From: Levilactobacillus cerevisiae
Lineage (GTDB): Bacteria > Bacillota > Bacilli > Lactobacillales > Lactobacillaceae
Length of the DNA: 64,000 nt
NCBI RefSeq assembly: GCF_003946245.1
Contig: NZ_RHNN01000015.1
Location: forward strand, 1-64,000
Direction: 5' to 3'
A program made the position numbers and the translations under genes. Of this stretch, positions 1 to 8,642 are shown piece by piece. The notes under the pieces are model-generated. The model did no database searches and was not told where the DNA came from. It saw nothing but the letters and a program-made list of their open reading frames with translations. Numbering within the stretch: the first letter of the stretch is position 1; each line of letters starts with the position of its first letter.

Positions 1-15
1 CATTCTTTGATTATA

Positions 16-68
16 CAAAAATATCCGTTGCCAGTAATCAAATTCATTTGATTACCAACAACAGATAT
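16..68 (-). terminator. Intrinsic terminator of the yfhO gene
   Basis: A long inverted repeat lies just past the yfhO stop codon: the arms around 21-43 and 46-68 pair over more than 20 bp with a few mismatches, and the inner 10 bp on each side are a perfect match. Read on the minus strand it is followed by a short T run (positions 20-16). It could also serve a converging + gene to the left of the window. Confidence 0.7.
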
Positions 69-94
69 TTTAGAACCTTAATTGTGTCATTCAG

Positions 95-2737
95 TTAATC
101 GTGACGACGGTGCGTCAACCACCAGCCGCCCGTCAGGCCTAAGAGCGTCACTAGGCTAACGAGTACGCCGGCGTTTAACAGCGGTGGCCAGTACGACAGG
201 GTCACCGTGCTCTTGCCCTTAGGGAGCTTAAGCGCGGTAAACATGCCGACGGTCTTATAAGTCTTCACCGTTTTGCCATTGACGGTTGCGCGCCAACCCG
301 TGGAGTATGGAATGGACGTGTTGAGCACTTGGCCGGACTTCTTCGTGGTAATCGTGCCACTGAAGTAGCGACTGCTGTGCTTCGTCAGGTGCCATGGCTG
401 GGTCTTTAACTGGCTAACAGCTTGCTGGAAGGTCGCCGTCTTCAGTTGGTACAACGTGAAGTTGTCCAGCCACAGGGAGCCCTTCTTCAGTTGGATCGTC
501 AGTGTCTGCTTATGACCCTTGGCATTGGCGGCAGCACTCACCATAATCGTATTCCGGTAGGTCTTGTACTGATCCAACGTCTTACCGTTCAAGATGAAGG
601 TGGCGTTGTCGGAGTTGACCGTTGAACCAAACGTCAAGTAGTAGGCATCGTTCGTTTGCGGCGTGAAGGTCAGGGTGATCTTCGCGGGCTTCAACAGGTC
701 CTTTCGTTGCAAGACGGCACCGGTAATCTTAGATTGCTGGGCAATGTTTTGGAACGTGACCTGGTCAAAGTTCTGCGCCGTGTAGAGCTTCTTGTCCGCT
801 GAATTTCCGGTCAAAGCAGCCAGCCAATTTGCCTGGTATTGAGCGGGATCAGCAGTTTTGTCTTTCAACGTGAGTATTTGCTTGCTAGCGGCGTAACCCA
901 TTGGCAGGGCATAGGGATTCTTATAAGTCGTTGCCCATTGGTCTTGCCCGACTTTCTGGTAGTCGGCTAGGTCGGCCTTATTGCTGGACGCCGGTAACAT
1001 GCTACTGCCACTGAGCGCACCAGCGAGCTGTTTCTGCTGGAAGTAGTATTTCATGTTTAGCAGGGAGTCGGTTACCAGGGTCCCGTTGCTGTATTCCACG
1101 AAGCCATCACCGTCAGGACTCCCAATGTTGCCGTAGAAGGTGGGTGTCGCCTTGGGCAGGACGGAGGAGAAGACACCGCCACCGTTGAAACCGGTTTGGA
1201 AGGCATCCCCCTTAGTCCGCAGGAACGTCTTACCAATACGGTAGAAACCTGTATCCTTCTTCTGCACACGGTTGACCAGGCGTTGAAGCTCATTGGTGTA
1301 GTTGCCGTATTCGCCCTGAGAGACGTAGCTAATGTTGTTTAACGACATGAAGGCGTTGGCAGACACCTCGGTAATCCCGATGACGAAGAAGGCCAACGGA
1401 TAAATCCAGTGGTGTTTGATTGGGAGCGTCGTTAACGCCAAAGCCAAAATGACGAAGAACAATCCCAGCAAGACTTGGTTCATCTGTAAAAATTTAAACG
1501 TTTTGAGGTTGAGCGCCACGTATGCCGTTCCAACCGCCATGATGAGGGTAACCACGGCGATGGCCAACCAGCCAGGCTCGAAATCAAGCGTCAACGTTTG
1601 TGCGGCCAACCAGATCAGCCAGAAACTGACGATGAAGGAGAACCGGTAAGGATACCACACGGGAAATTGACCCGCGTGCCACAACAGATCGAGTGGCTGA
1701 ACGCAGAGTGAAAGTGCCAGAAATAACGTCACGAGACCCGCTGTAATACGACTTCGCAGTTTGATGCGGTGGTCAGCGAAGAAGAACAGGCTCCCCAACA
1801 AGGCAATCGCCCCGATGAACAGGTTGGCTGTCCCACTAGGCATTTGATCGAAGTTGAAGGACCCCATGAAGAATTTGGCAATCATTTTTGGCGGGTAGAA
1901 CTCAAATTTCCATTTAAAGGTGGTGACGGTGTACTGTGCCTTACTCTGGGACAATGACCACCAGGTGGGGAGCAGAACAAACGCTGCCAACAGGCCACTG
2001 ACAGCTGAGGTTAATCCGAATTTAAGGGTTTGCCCCCAGAAGTGTCGCCAGGTGGTAAACCGGTCGACCGCCAACCAAATGAACCCCAAAATCAAGAACA
2101 AGCAGATCATGTAGGCCATATAGTAGTTGACGACGAGCATGATGGTTAGCCAGACGACGTACGTGCGCCATTTGCCGGTATGCATCATGAGGTAGAGACC
2201 GTAGAAAATCAATGGCAACAGGTAGGCGGCATCTAACCACATCACGTTCAATTGGTTCGCAATCGACCACCCCATTAAGGCGTAAGCAGTGGCAAAGGTC
2301 ACCGTCAACATCCCGCGTTGCTTGGTCGTCTTCTCGAGTAACCAGCCAAACGTCAGACCAGCCAGACCGTATTTGAAAACGGTCAGCAGGAAAACGCCGG
2401 TGGTGAGGGTGGTGCCCGGACACAGGAGCAGGAGCCAATTCAGCGGGCTCAGCAGATAGTAGGACCAGGTCCCCAGCATTTCGCCCCCTAAGCCGTTGGC
2501 GAAGGAGTAGAAGATGCTACTAGGATCGTGCAGGAGGGCCCGTCTAAGGTATGCGAAGAAGTCGATGTACTGTTGTCCCAAATCGACCGTTAACAGGCTA
2601 CTCGAGCCAAATGGTGCCATCTGACGGTAGATGAAGTACGCCGTCATTAACAGGAAAGGCGTTAGAAACGCCCCTAAAAGTGTGGATTGACGTCGGGAAA
2701 GGGACCAACGCCGTTTTTTGTCTTGCAAGGAAGCCAC
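95..2737 (-). CDS. yfhO: YfhO family membrane protein
   Basis: An 880-residue polytopic membrane protein of the YfhO family (relatives act in lipoteichoic acid glycosylation or as GT-C-like membrane glycosyltransferases). The N-terminal half holds about a dozen hydrophobic segments. It opens with a basic tail followed by a membrane segment ending FIYRQMAPFG, then the family-typical DLGQQYIDFFAYLRR and FANGLGG motifs. The C-terminal third (from about residue 480) is a large extracytoplasmic part rich in Tyr, Thr and Asn, and a last membrane helix lies near residues 850-875 before a basic tail. The ATG at 2737 is preceded on the minus strand by GAGGTGG. It is a single-gene unit with its own terminator, divergent from the penicillin-binding protein gene. 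The family call is firm; the exact sugar substrate cannot be read from the sequence. Confidence 0.85.
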   Translation of the reverse strand: MASLQDKKRRWSLSRRQSTLLGAFLTPFLLMTAYFIYRQMAPFGSSSLLTVDLGQQYIDFFAYLRRALLHDPSSIFYSFANGLGGEMLGTWSYYLLSPLNWLLLLCPGTTLTTGVFLLTVFKYGLAGLTFGWLLEKTTKQRGMLTVTFATAYALMGWSIANQLNVMWLDAAYLLPLIFYGLYLMMHTGKWRTYVVWLTIMLVVNYYMAYMICLFLILGFIWLAVDRFTTWRHFWGQTLKFGLTSAVSGLLAAFVLLPTWWSLSQSKAQYTVTTFKWKFEFYPPKMIAKFFMGSFNFDQMPSGTANLFIGAIALLGSLFFFADHRIKLRSRITAGLVTLFLALSLCVQPLDLLWHAGQFPVWYPYRFSFIVSFWLIWLAAQTLTLDFEPGWLAIAVVTLIMAVGTAYVALNLKTFKFLQMNQVLLGLFFVILALALTTLPIKHHWIYPLAFFVIGITEVSANAFMSLNNISYVSQGEYGNYTNELQRLVNRVQKKDTGFYRIGKTFLRTKGDAFQTGFNGGGVFSSVLPKATPTFYGNIGSPDGDGFVEYSNGTLVTDSLLNMKYYFQQKQLAGALSGSSMLPASSNKADLADYQKVGQDQWATTYKNPYALPMGYAASKQILTLKDKTADPAQYQANWLAALTGNSADKKLYTAQNFDQVTFQNIAQQSKITGAVLQRKDLLKPAKITLTFTPQTNDAYYLTFGSTVNSDNATFILNGKTLDQYKTYRNTIMVSAAANAKGHKQTLTIQLKKGSLWLDNFTLYQLKTATFQQAVSQLKTQPWHLTKHSSRYFSGTITTKKSGQVLNTSIPYSTGWRATVNGKTVKTYKTVGMFTALKLPKGKSTVTLSYWPPLLNAGVLVSLVTLLGLTGGWWLTHRRHD

Positions 2738-3155
2738 CTCAATCTTTCAAAAATTTAAAATAATTTCAGAGTGCGTTGTTCGTGAGTTGTGCACGAGGCT
2801 GGGACAAAAACCCAGAAGCTCGTTAAAGATGAACTAATTCTTATCATACTATACTGGCGCGAGAGTGGGTGTCGTTTATCCTATTTTAATGGAGAATTCA
2901 GAATTCACTTAAAATACTCTGGTGAATCGCAGAAATAATTGGGTTCAGGACAGAAATCCCCCCACAATTTATTTATTTTTGTTAAAATGGGGGACAGGTC
3001 ACTTTGAGAAGAATCACAGTATGCTAGAATACCAGTTGAGCGTCATTCTATCCGACTTCTAGAATAGCATAGTTTCGTTAAATTTCGGAAGTGGGATAGT
3101 GACCGGCAACGAAGTTTGGTAAAATAGTAGCTGTACAATAAGGAGCAGAACTGTT
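2738..3155. other. Intergenic region between yfhO and the PBP gene
   Basis: A 418-base AT-rich divergent region. It holds a short CTGGG/CCCAG hairpin (listed separately), a hairpin pairing a C-run at 2957-2964 with a G-run at 2987-2994, and a partial inverted repeat built on TATGCTAGAA (about 3022) and TTCTAGAATAGCATA (about 3057). Promoters for both flanking genes must lie here, but I see no clear consensus -35/-10 pair. No coding potential is apparent. Confidence 0.4.
2795..2821. repeat. Short CTGGG-ACAAAAA-CCCAG hairpin element
   Basis: A 5-bp stem (CTGGG/CCCAG) with loop ACAAAAA, inside GAGG...GCTC flanks. The same core occurs in reverse orientation at 61468-61484, so it is a small dispersed repeat. 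Similar 'gaggctgggacaaaa' motifs are common between genes in Lactobacillales and staphylococci (general knowledge). Confidence 0.5.
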
Positions 3156-5219
3156 GTGAAGAATTTTTATAATCGCGTTAGCAACCGAAATCAACGGTCT
3201 AGTGGCGGTCCCGTGAAGTCCGAGATCCCGTTTCGGTTGAACTTTCTTTTCATTATTGTTGCCCTGCTATTTGCGGCGCTGATTGGTCAGTTAGCGTATT
3301 TGCAGGTAATTTATGGGTCACAATTTAAGGCCGAGGTCAATTCGACCGACACCACGATTGAAACCACCAACGTTCAACGGGGGATGGTTTATGACTCCAA
3401 CGGTAAGGTGTTGGTTGGCAACAAGGCGCACCAAGCGATTTCGTATACCAAAGGTGTGAGCGTGCTCTCATCCAGCATGTACGACATCGCCAATAAGTTG
3501 GGGAATTACCTGACCGTCTCCACTAGCGCCTTGACCCCACGTCAGGCCATCGACTACTATTTAACGGATACGAATCGGTTGGCTGCCGTGGAAAAGAAAC
3601 TTTCTGGGACCAGTGGCATGTCCACCACCCAGAAATACAACAAGGCGTTGTCTTACCTTGAAAATGACTCCTCGTTTAAGCTGACGAAAAAGCAGAAAAA
3701 CGCGGCAGAAATTTTTGCCAAAATGAGTGGTGCCTACTCACTGTCAACCACCTACATCAAGGATTCCGGTGTCTCCAGCAAGGAAATTGCGGAAATCGGT
3801 GAACATTTATCCGAAATGCCTGGGGTTCAGGTGGGAACGAGTTGGTCACGGAACTATCCGAACGGGTCGTCAATCAAGTCGATCATTGGGACGGTTTCCT
3901 CTGAAAAGACGGGGTTACCTAGTGACAAGGTCAACGAGTTGCTTGCCCAAGGGTATTCCCGGAATGATAGTGTGGGTCAGTCATATTTGGAACAAGAATA
4001 TGAATCCGTTCTTCGCGGAACCAAGTCTGAAAAGCAGGTTGAGGTTTCTGGGTCGACGGTGACTAAGGAAGTCAAGAAGTACGGTGGTTCTAAGGGGGAT
4101 AACCTCCAACTGACCATCAATTCAACCTTCCAGAAGCAACTGCAAACGCTGGTTCATTCCGCTGAATCCGGTGCTGGTGGTGACTCGACCGGGACCTATG
4201 CCGTCGTCATGAACCCCAATACCGGGGGCATCATTGGGATGGCCGGTGTCGACCGAAATCCATCAACTGGCAAGATCACCACGAACGCGCTGGGAACCAT
4301 GAACAGCGACATCGTTATGGGGTCCGTTGTTAAGGGTGCCATGGTTTCAGGGGCACTGATGGATGGTGCTATTACCACATCGAACAACACCTTGACCGAT
4401 AAACCAATCACAGTTGGTGGGGTCAAGAAGGCTTCCTGGTTTAACAAATCTGGGGGTCAAGACATTGCCGTTAATGCGTCCGGCGCGCTGGAAGTTTCCT
4501 CTAACTCCTACATGATGCAATTAGCTATGAAGGAAGCTGGTTTTAACTACACGTCTGGTGCTGCTTTGACCATGAACACGAGTATCTTTGCCAAGGAACG
4601 GGGTTACTTCAACCAATTTGGGTTGGGTGTTTCTACCGGGATTGACCTCCCTGGCGAAAGTACTGGTTTGCAAGGTTCCAGCAGTTACGCTCACATTGGG
4701 AATGCGTTAGACTTGTCATTCGGGAACTACGATGCCTACACGGTCTTGCAAGTCGCCCAATACATGTCCACGATTGCCAACGGTGGGACGCGGATTGCGC
4801 CGCACGTGGTGAGTGCCATTCGGGGAACTTCTTCGGACGGGTCACTGGGAGCCGTTAAGGATACCGTGACGCCGAAGGTTCTGAACCGAATCGACATGAC
4901 CGCTGCCCAGAAGAAACTAGTCACTGAAGGTTTGTATGATGTGGTTCACGGGAGTAACACTTACAAGACCGGTGGCGAGCTTTCCTCGATTAAACCAGAG
5001 ATCTCTGCTAAGACTGGGACAGCCCAAACGTACTACAAGGGGACTGAAACGGTCACGTTGAGTTTAGCTTCTTACGCGCCTTCAACGAACCCACAAGTGG
5101 TTGTGGCGTTAGCGATGCCTAACCTGGGTGTCAACGCTGAAGATAACAACATGAAGCTGGCTAAACAGATCTATTCGGCTTATTGGAAGACGGTACAATC
5201 AACGTCAACCATTAAGTAG
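3156..5219 (+). CDS. Class B penicillin-binding protein (PBP2 type)
   Basis: A 687-residue monofunctional transpeptidase for peptidoglycan cross-linking, anchored in the membrane with its catalytic domain outside. Visible parts: a basic cytoplasmic tail (1-27), one membrane helix (about 29-52), the class B N-terminal dimerisation domain with the QRGMVYDSNGKVL box near residue 70, and the transpeptidase domain with all three motifs: S390-VVK (active serine and lysine), S448-S-N450, and K619-TGT. Length and order match Lactobacillales PBP2B/PBP2 proteins. GTG start at 3156, with AGGAG at 3141-3145. It is transcribed alone, upstream of rpmG. No PASTA domains are present. Which of the paralogous class B PBPs this is (elongation or division type) cannot be settled from the sequence alone. 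Confidence 0.9.
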   Translation: MKNFYNRVSNRNQRSSGGPVKSEIPFRLNFLFIIVALLFAALIGQLAYLQVIYGSQFKAEVNSTDTTIETTNVQRGMVYDSNGKVLVGNKAHQAISYTKGVSVLSSSMYDIANKLGNYLTVSTSALTPRQAIDYYLTDTNRLAAVEKKLSGTSGMSTTQKYNKALSYLENDSSFKLTKKQKNAAEIFAKMSGAYSLSTTYIKDSGVSSKEIAEIGEHLSEMPGVQVGTSWSRNYPNGSSIKSIIGTVSSEKTGLPSDKVNELLAQGYSRNDSVGQSYLEQEYESVLRGTKSEKQVEVSGSTVTKEVKKYGGSKGDNLQLTINSTFQKQLQTLVHSAESGAGGDSTGTYAVVMNPNTGGIIGMAGVDRNPSTGKITTNALGTMNSDIVMGSVVKGAMVSGALMDGAITTSNNTLTDKPITVGGVKKASWFNKSGGQDIAVNASGALEVSSNSYMMQLAMKEAGFNYTSGAALTMNTSIFAKERGYFNQFGLGVSTGIDLPGESTGLQGSSSYAHIGNALDLSFGNYDAYTVLQVAQYMSTIANGGTRIAPHVVSAIRGTSSDGSLGAVKDTVTPKVLNRIDMTAAQKKLVTEGLYDVVHGSNTYKTGGELSSIKPEISAKTGTAQTYYKGTETVTLSLASYAPSTNPQVVVALAMPNLGVNAEDNNMKLAKQIYSAYWKTVQSTSTIK

Positions 5220-5414
5220 TCGCCAGCCGTGAAAAAAGTTTCAAAAGGCAGGTAACGGGAACAAAGCGCGCGGTAGGGGCGATTTTTCAGCTGTTAAGTA
5301 TTTTTGCTTAACATATTTGGGATTATCACTGGTAATTGACGCCGATTAATGGTAATATATTACGAGTTAAGGGCTCTAGCCTGTAATTCTAAACAAGTTG
5401 GGAGGTTACCCACA

Positions 5415-5564
5415 ATGCGTGTACACATCACTTTAGAATGTACGGAATGCCACGAACGCAACTACTTATCCAGCAAGAACCGGCGTAATAACCCGGACCG
5501 GGTTGAATTTAAGAAGTACTGCCCTCGGGACCGGAAAGTAACTTTGCATCGTGAAACTAAGTAA
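5415..5564 (+). CDS. rpmG: 50S ribosomal protein L33
   Basis: A 49-residue L33 protein of the large ribosomal subunit. It starts [18 protein letters not shown] and has the family signature NRRNNPDR and [16 protein letters not shown]. Three cysteines remain (C-x-x-C plus one), so the fourth ligand of the zinc-binding 'C+' form is replaced (CPRD), as is common in lactobacilli. The start is ATG 5415 with GGAGG at 5401-5405. An in-frame ATG at 5349 would add 22 residues not found in L33 and is not used. A terminator follows directly. Confidence 0.95.
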   Translation: MRVHITLECTECHERNYLSSKNRRNNPDRVEFKKYCPRDRKVTLHRETK

Positions 5565-5596
5565 GGGGTACGGGCGAGAGTCCGCACCTTTTTTTG
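5563..5596 (+). terminator. Terminator after rpmG
   Basis: A GC-rich stem (about 10 pairs, several of them G-U) overlaps the rpmG stop codon, with loop CGAGAG and a run of seven or more T from 5590. Confidence 0.75.
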
Positions 5597-5625
5597 TTGA
5601 AAAATAATTCAAAAGGGGTAAACCA

Positions 5626-6177
5626 ATGTTGGCCAAAGCAGAGATTCGGCAACAAACGATTCAGGCCTTAACGGCAATGCCGGCTGATCAGCGCCAAAGC
5701 GCATCGACGGATTTGTATCGGCAACTACTGGCGTTACCGGCGTGGCAGTCTGCTAAAACGGTGGCGACCACCATCAGCAGTGGCTTTGAACTGGCAACAC
5801 AGCCGATTATTGCGGCTGCCCGCGCTGCTGGCAAGACGATTGCGGTGCCGGCGACGTTGCCGCAACGGCAGATGGCTTTTCACGTCGTGGATGACCAAAC
5901 GACCTTTGTGACTAGTTCGTTTGGCTTGCAGGAACCGGTCAACGGTGCCATTATCGAACCAGCTACGTTTGATTTGCTGATTGTGCCCGGGCTGAAGTTT
6001 GCCACGACACGTGAGCGGCTAGGCTTTGGTGGCGGTTATTATGACCGTTTTTTACCCCAGACAACTGGTTTTAAGGTGGCCTTGGCTTTGCCAGCACAAC
6101 AAGTTACGCGGCCAACCTGGCCAGTTGATGACTTCGATGTCTTATTGGACGCTGTTTTGGCGGCGCCCGTCCAGTAG
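5626..6177 (+). CDS. fthC: 5-formyltetrahydrofolate cyclo-ligase
   Basis: A 183-residue enzyme that converts 5-formyl-THF to 5,10-methenyl-THF with ATP, a folate salvage step (MTHFS/YgfA/YqgN family). Evidence: N-terminal KAEIRQQTIQAL helix, LLIVPGLKFATTRERLGFGGGYYDRFL with the glycine-rich GFGGGYYDR nucleotide-binding signature, and normal family length. ATG 5626 follows AAAAGGGG. It leads a run fthC-rhomboid-yqgQ-glcK-rhodanese in which each gene follows within 50 bp, which suggests one transcript ending at 8603. Confidence 0.92.
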   Translation: MLAKAEIRQQTIQALTAMPADQRQSASTDLYRQLLALPAWQSAKTVATTISSGFELATQPIIAAARAAGKTIAVPATLPQRQMAFHVVDDQTTFVTSSFGLQEPVNGAIIEPATFDLLIVPGLKFATTRERLGFGGGYYDRFLPQTTGFKVALALPAQQVTRPTWPVDDFDVLLDAVLAAPVQ

Positions 6178-6192
6178 AAAGGAAGCCTTGCG

Positions 6193-6873
6193 GTGACGAA
6201 TTTTAAATACCGGTTACGCCGACTGGACCAGACGCCTTACATGACAATTGGTTTGATCGTCATTAACGCGTTGGTCTTTGGGGCCATGACGTTAGCCGGG
6301 GGCAGTACCAGTGTGAACGTCCTGATTACCTTTGGGGCCAAGCTCAACACCTTGATTCAACAGGGGGAATGGTGGCGGCTGTTCACGCCGATGTTTCTGC
6401 ACATTGGGTTCACCCATATCTTAATGAACATGATCACCCTGTACTTCGTGGGGATGCAGATTGAGGCCGCTTTTGGCCACACCCGCTTCCTGTTGATGTA
6501 CCTGATTGCTGGGGTTGGTGGGAACGTTGCGTCGTTCTGTTTCTCTGACAGCCTGTCGGCGGGTGCTAGCACGGCTATTTTCGGGTTGTTTGGGGCTTTC
6601 CTGATGCTGGGAGAATCCTTCTGGCAAAATCAGGTGATCCGACAGCTTGCCCGGACGTTCTTAGCGTTTGTCGTCATGAACATTGCGTTTGACCTGTTCA
6701 CGCCAGGCATTGATTTGGCTGGCCATATTGGTGGACTTGCGGCCGGCTTCCTGGTAGCGTATACATTGGGTGTTCCCAGAATTGGTAAGGTTAGCACCTT
6801 TAAGCGAATTGTAGCAACCATCGTCTTAATTGTTGGATTGGTCTGGCTGTATTTGCACGGTATGGCACAGTAA
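6193..6873 (+). CDS. Rhomboid family intramembrane serine protease
   Basis: A 226-residue polytopic membrane protease with about six hydrophobic segments. The catalytic features are visible: H75-x3-N79 in HILMNM, the GxSx motif with Ser126 (GASTAIFGLFG), and His178 in LAGHIGGLAAGF, giving the Ser-His dyad. It is the short form, without the cytosolic domain of B. subtilis GluP/YqgP. GTG start at 6193, with AAAGGAAG upstream, 15 bp after fthC. The same fthC-rhomboid-yqgQ-glcK neighbourhood is found in Bacillus (yqgN-yqgP-yqgQ-glcK). The substrate is unknown. Confidence 0.9.
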   Translation: MTNFKYRLRRLDQTPYMTIGLIVINALVFGAMTLAGGSTSVNVLITFGAKLNTLIQQGEWWRLFTPMFLHIGFTHILMNMITLYFVGMQIEAAFGHTRFLLMYLIAGVGGNVASFCFSDSLSAGASTAIFGLFGAFLMLGESFWQNQVIRQLARTFLAFVVMNIAFDLFTPGIDLAGHIGGLAAGFLVAYTLGVPRIGKVSTFKRIVATIVLIVGLVWLYLHGMAQ

Positions 6874-6915
6874 TTATCGAAAAGTCTCGTGCAATTTCAT
6901 GGAGGTTGTGGCACA

Positions 6916-7146
6916 ATGAAAACGTTATATGATGTTCAGCAGCTACTTAAAAAATTTGGTATTTATGTGTACGTCGGTAAGCGGCTTTGGGATATCGAGG
7001 TTATGGCTTTGGAATTGGACCACCTCCGCCGAGCACGGGTGGTGGACGACCCAACCTTTGTCCAGGCCAAGATTGTTCTCACGCATGAGCACCGTTTAGA
7101 GGAACAACGAGCAAAAATCAATCACCAATCCATTGGAGGGATTTAG
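6916..7146 (+). CDS. yqgQ: YqgQ family small protein (DUF910)
   Basis: A 76-residue cytosolic protein, MKTLYDVQQLLKKFG..., matching the small helical YqgQ/DUF910 family that sits between the rhomboid gene and glcK across Firmicutes. A conserved YVGKRLWDIEVM stretch is visible. Start chosen at ATG 6916 because GGAGG lies 10 bp upstream (6901-6905); an in-frame ATG at 6889 has no ribosome binding site. It ends just before the glcK start, inside its ribosome binding region. No biochemical function is known for the family. Confidence 0.85.
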   Translation: MKTLYDVQQLLKKFGIYVYVGKRLWDIEVMALELDHLRRARVVDDPTFVQAKIVLTHEHRLEEQRAKINHQSIGGI

Positions 7147-7150
7147 CGTT

Positions 7151-8122
7151 ATGGCACGGAATTTAATTGGAATCGATTTAGGTGGGACGACCACAAAAAT
7201 GGCTTTTCTCTCACTCGCAGGGGAAATCCTGACAAAGTGGAGCATTCCAACTGATATCTCTGATGAGGGGAGCCACATCGTTCCGAACATCATTGATTCA
7301 ATCAGCCAACATATTATTAACTCAGAATTCAGTAAAACCGATTTTCTCGGTATTGGGATGGGAACGCCAGGTTCTGTCGATATTGAAAATGGGACCGTTA
7401 TTGGTGCCTTCAACCTGAACTGGAAGAAGCGGCAACAAGTGCGCGACCAGATTCAAGATGCCTTAGGCCTGCAATTCATCCTCGATAATGATGCCAATGT
7501 GGCTTCATTGGGTGAATACTGGAAGGGTGCCGGCGAAAAGGACAGCGATGTCGTCTTCGTTACCCTGGGAACAGGTGTCGGCGGTGGGGTTATCGCTGGT
7601 GGCCACCTCTTGCACGGTGTTAACGGCGGGGCCGGTGAACTCGGTCACGTGACAGTTCAACCAAATGGCTACCTGTGTACTTGTGGCAAGCGCGGTTGCT
7701 TGGAACAATACGCTTCCGCAACCGGCGTGGTCCACGTGGCCGCTGACATGGCCAAGGACTTCATGGGCACGTCTCGTTTAAAGGAAATGGAAGACAACCA
7801 AGAGAGCGTCACGTCCAAGATGATCTTCTACTTGGCTGACAACGGTGACATTTTAGCCAACCAAGTTGTTGACCGGGTAACCTTCTACTTGGGCTTGGCC
7901 TTGGCCAACGTCGCAAACATTTTGAATCCAGCCAACATCATTATTGGTGGTGGGGTTTCCAACGCTGGTAACACGTTGTTACAACCAACGACGCGGTATT
8001 TCCAAGAAAATGCCTTTCCAGCTGTTCGAGACTCAACGAAGTTACGCTTAGCCCAATTGGGGAACGATGCCGGTGTGATCGGTGCCGCTTCATTGGCTTT
8101 GCGGTTCCAAAAGAGCAACTAG
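7151..8122 (+). CDS. glcK: Glucokinase (ROK family)
   Basis: A 323-residue ROK-family glucokinase that phosphorylates free glucose for glycolysis. Evidence: N-terminal ATP-binding GIDLGGTTTKMA, DNDANVASLGEYW (catalytic Asp region), GTGVGGGVI, GELGH, and the ROK zinc-binding motif C-x-C-x4-C-x-E in CTCGKRGCLEQ. The start is ATG 7151; GGAGG at 7135-7139 sits at the end of yqgQ. An in-frame ATG at 7133 overlaps that ribosome binding site and is less likely. It clusters with a rhodanese-like gene, as in many lactobacilli. Confidence 0.93.
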   Translation: MARNLIGIDLGGTTTKMAFLSLAGEILTKWSIPTDISDEGSHIVPNIIDSISQHIINSEFSKTDFLGIGMGTPGSVDIENGTVIGAFNLNWKKRQQVRDQIQDALGLQFILDNDANVASLGEYWKGAGEKDSDVVFVTLGTGVGGGVIAGGHLLHGVNGGAGELGHVTVQPNGYLCTCGKRGCLEQYASATGVVHVAADMAKDFMGTSRLKEMEDNQESVTSKMIFYLADNGDILANQVVDRVTFYLGLALANVANILNPANIIIGGGVSNAGNTLLQPTTRYFQENAFPAVRDSTKLRLAQLGNDAGVIGAASLALRFQKSN

Positions 8123-8151
8123 AACAAGCGGTTTAGGAAGGACGATTTAGT

Positions 8152-8562
8152 TTGGTAATTGCAGCAATTTCAGGAATGATGGTCTACACCATCATTTTGT
8201 TAGTCTTAATCATTGGCTGGGCAGGCTGGCAAATGATCACCATCGTGCGCCGGAACCAAGTGGCCACCGTCATTGACGAGGACAAGTTCCAGGACGGTAT
8301 GCGCAAGGCCCAGGTCATTGACCTGCGGGAAAAGAAGGACTTTGATGCTGGCCATATTTTAGGGGCCCGCAACATCCCTTACTCCACGTTCAAGGCTTAT
8401 CATACCGGTATCCGGGCTGACTTACCCGTCTACCTGTACGATCAAGGTAAGGCGTTAAGCACCCGGGCTGCTTTGCTGTTGGGCAAAGAGGGCTATAAGG
8501 ATATTTCTATCCTGAAGACGGGATATGCCCGTTGGCAAGGCAAGACTAAGAAAACCAATTAA
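8152..8562 (+). CDS. Membrane-anchored rhodanese-like protein, catalytic Cys absent
   Basis: A 136-residue protein with one N-terminal membrane helix (about 5-28) and a cytosolic rhodanese domain (about 40-132). Recognisable parts are QVIDLREKKDFDAGHILGARNIPY (CH2A-type motif) and the active loop region LYDQGKALSTRAALLL. In active rhodaneses the loop begins with Cys; here Asp97 occupies that place, so sulfur transfer by the usual route is unlikely. TTG start at 8152 with AGGAAGG 11 bp before it. Last gene of the fthC-glcK run, followed by a strong terminator. YqhL-like proteins in this position have no established role. Confidence 0.8.
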   Translation: MVIAAISGMMVYTIILLVLIIGWAGWQMITIVRRNQVATVIDEDKFQDGMRKAQVIDLREKKDFDAGHILGARNIPYSTFKAYHTGIRADLPVYLYDQGKALSTRAALLLGKEGYKDISILKTGYARWQGKTKKTN

Positions 8563-8568
8563 TACAGA

Positions 8569-8603
8569 AAAGCGTGTCGCAAATTTTTGCGACACGCTTT
8601 TTA
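8569..8603 (+). terminator. Terminator after the rhodanese-like gene
   Basis: Near-perfect stem AAAGCGTGTCGCAAA / TTTGCGACACGCTTT with a tiny loop and a T run. The A-rich left side makes it usable in both directions, serving also the converging DUF3042 gene. Confidence 0.9.
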
Positions 8604-8642
8604 AAATTCTAGCCTGAATGGTTCAAAGTGAATGTCCTGTGT

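Noticed and set aside
5336-5363. TTGACG/TATTAC promoter for rpmG
   Set aside because: Spacing and -10 quality are only moderate and several overlapping options exist, so no single promoter is claimed.
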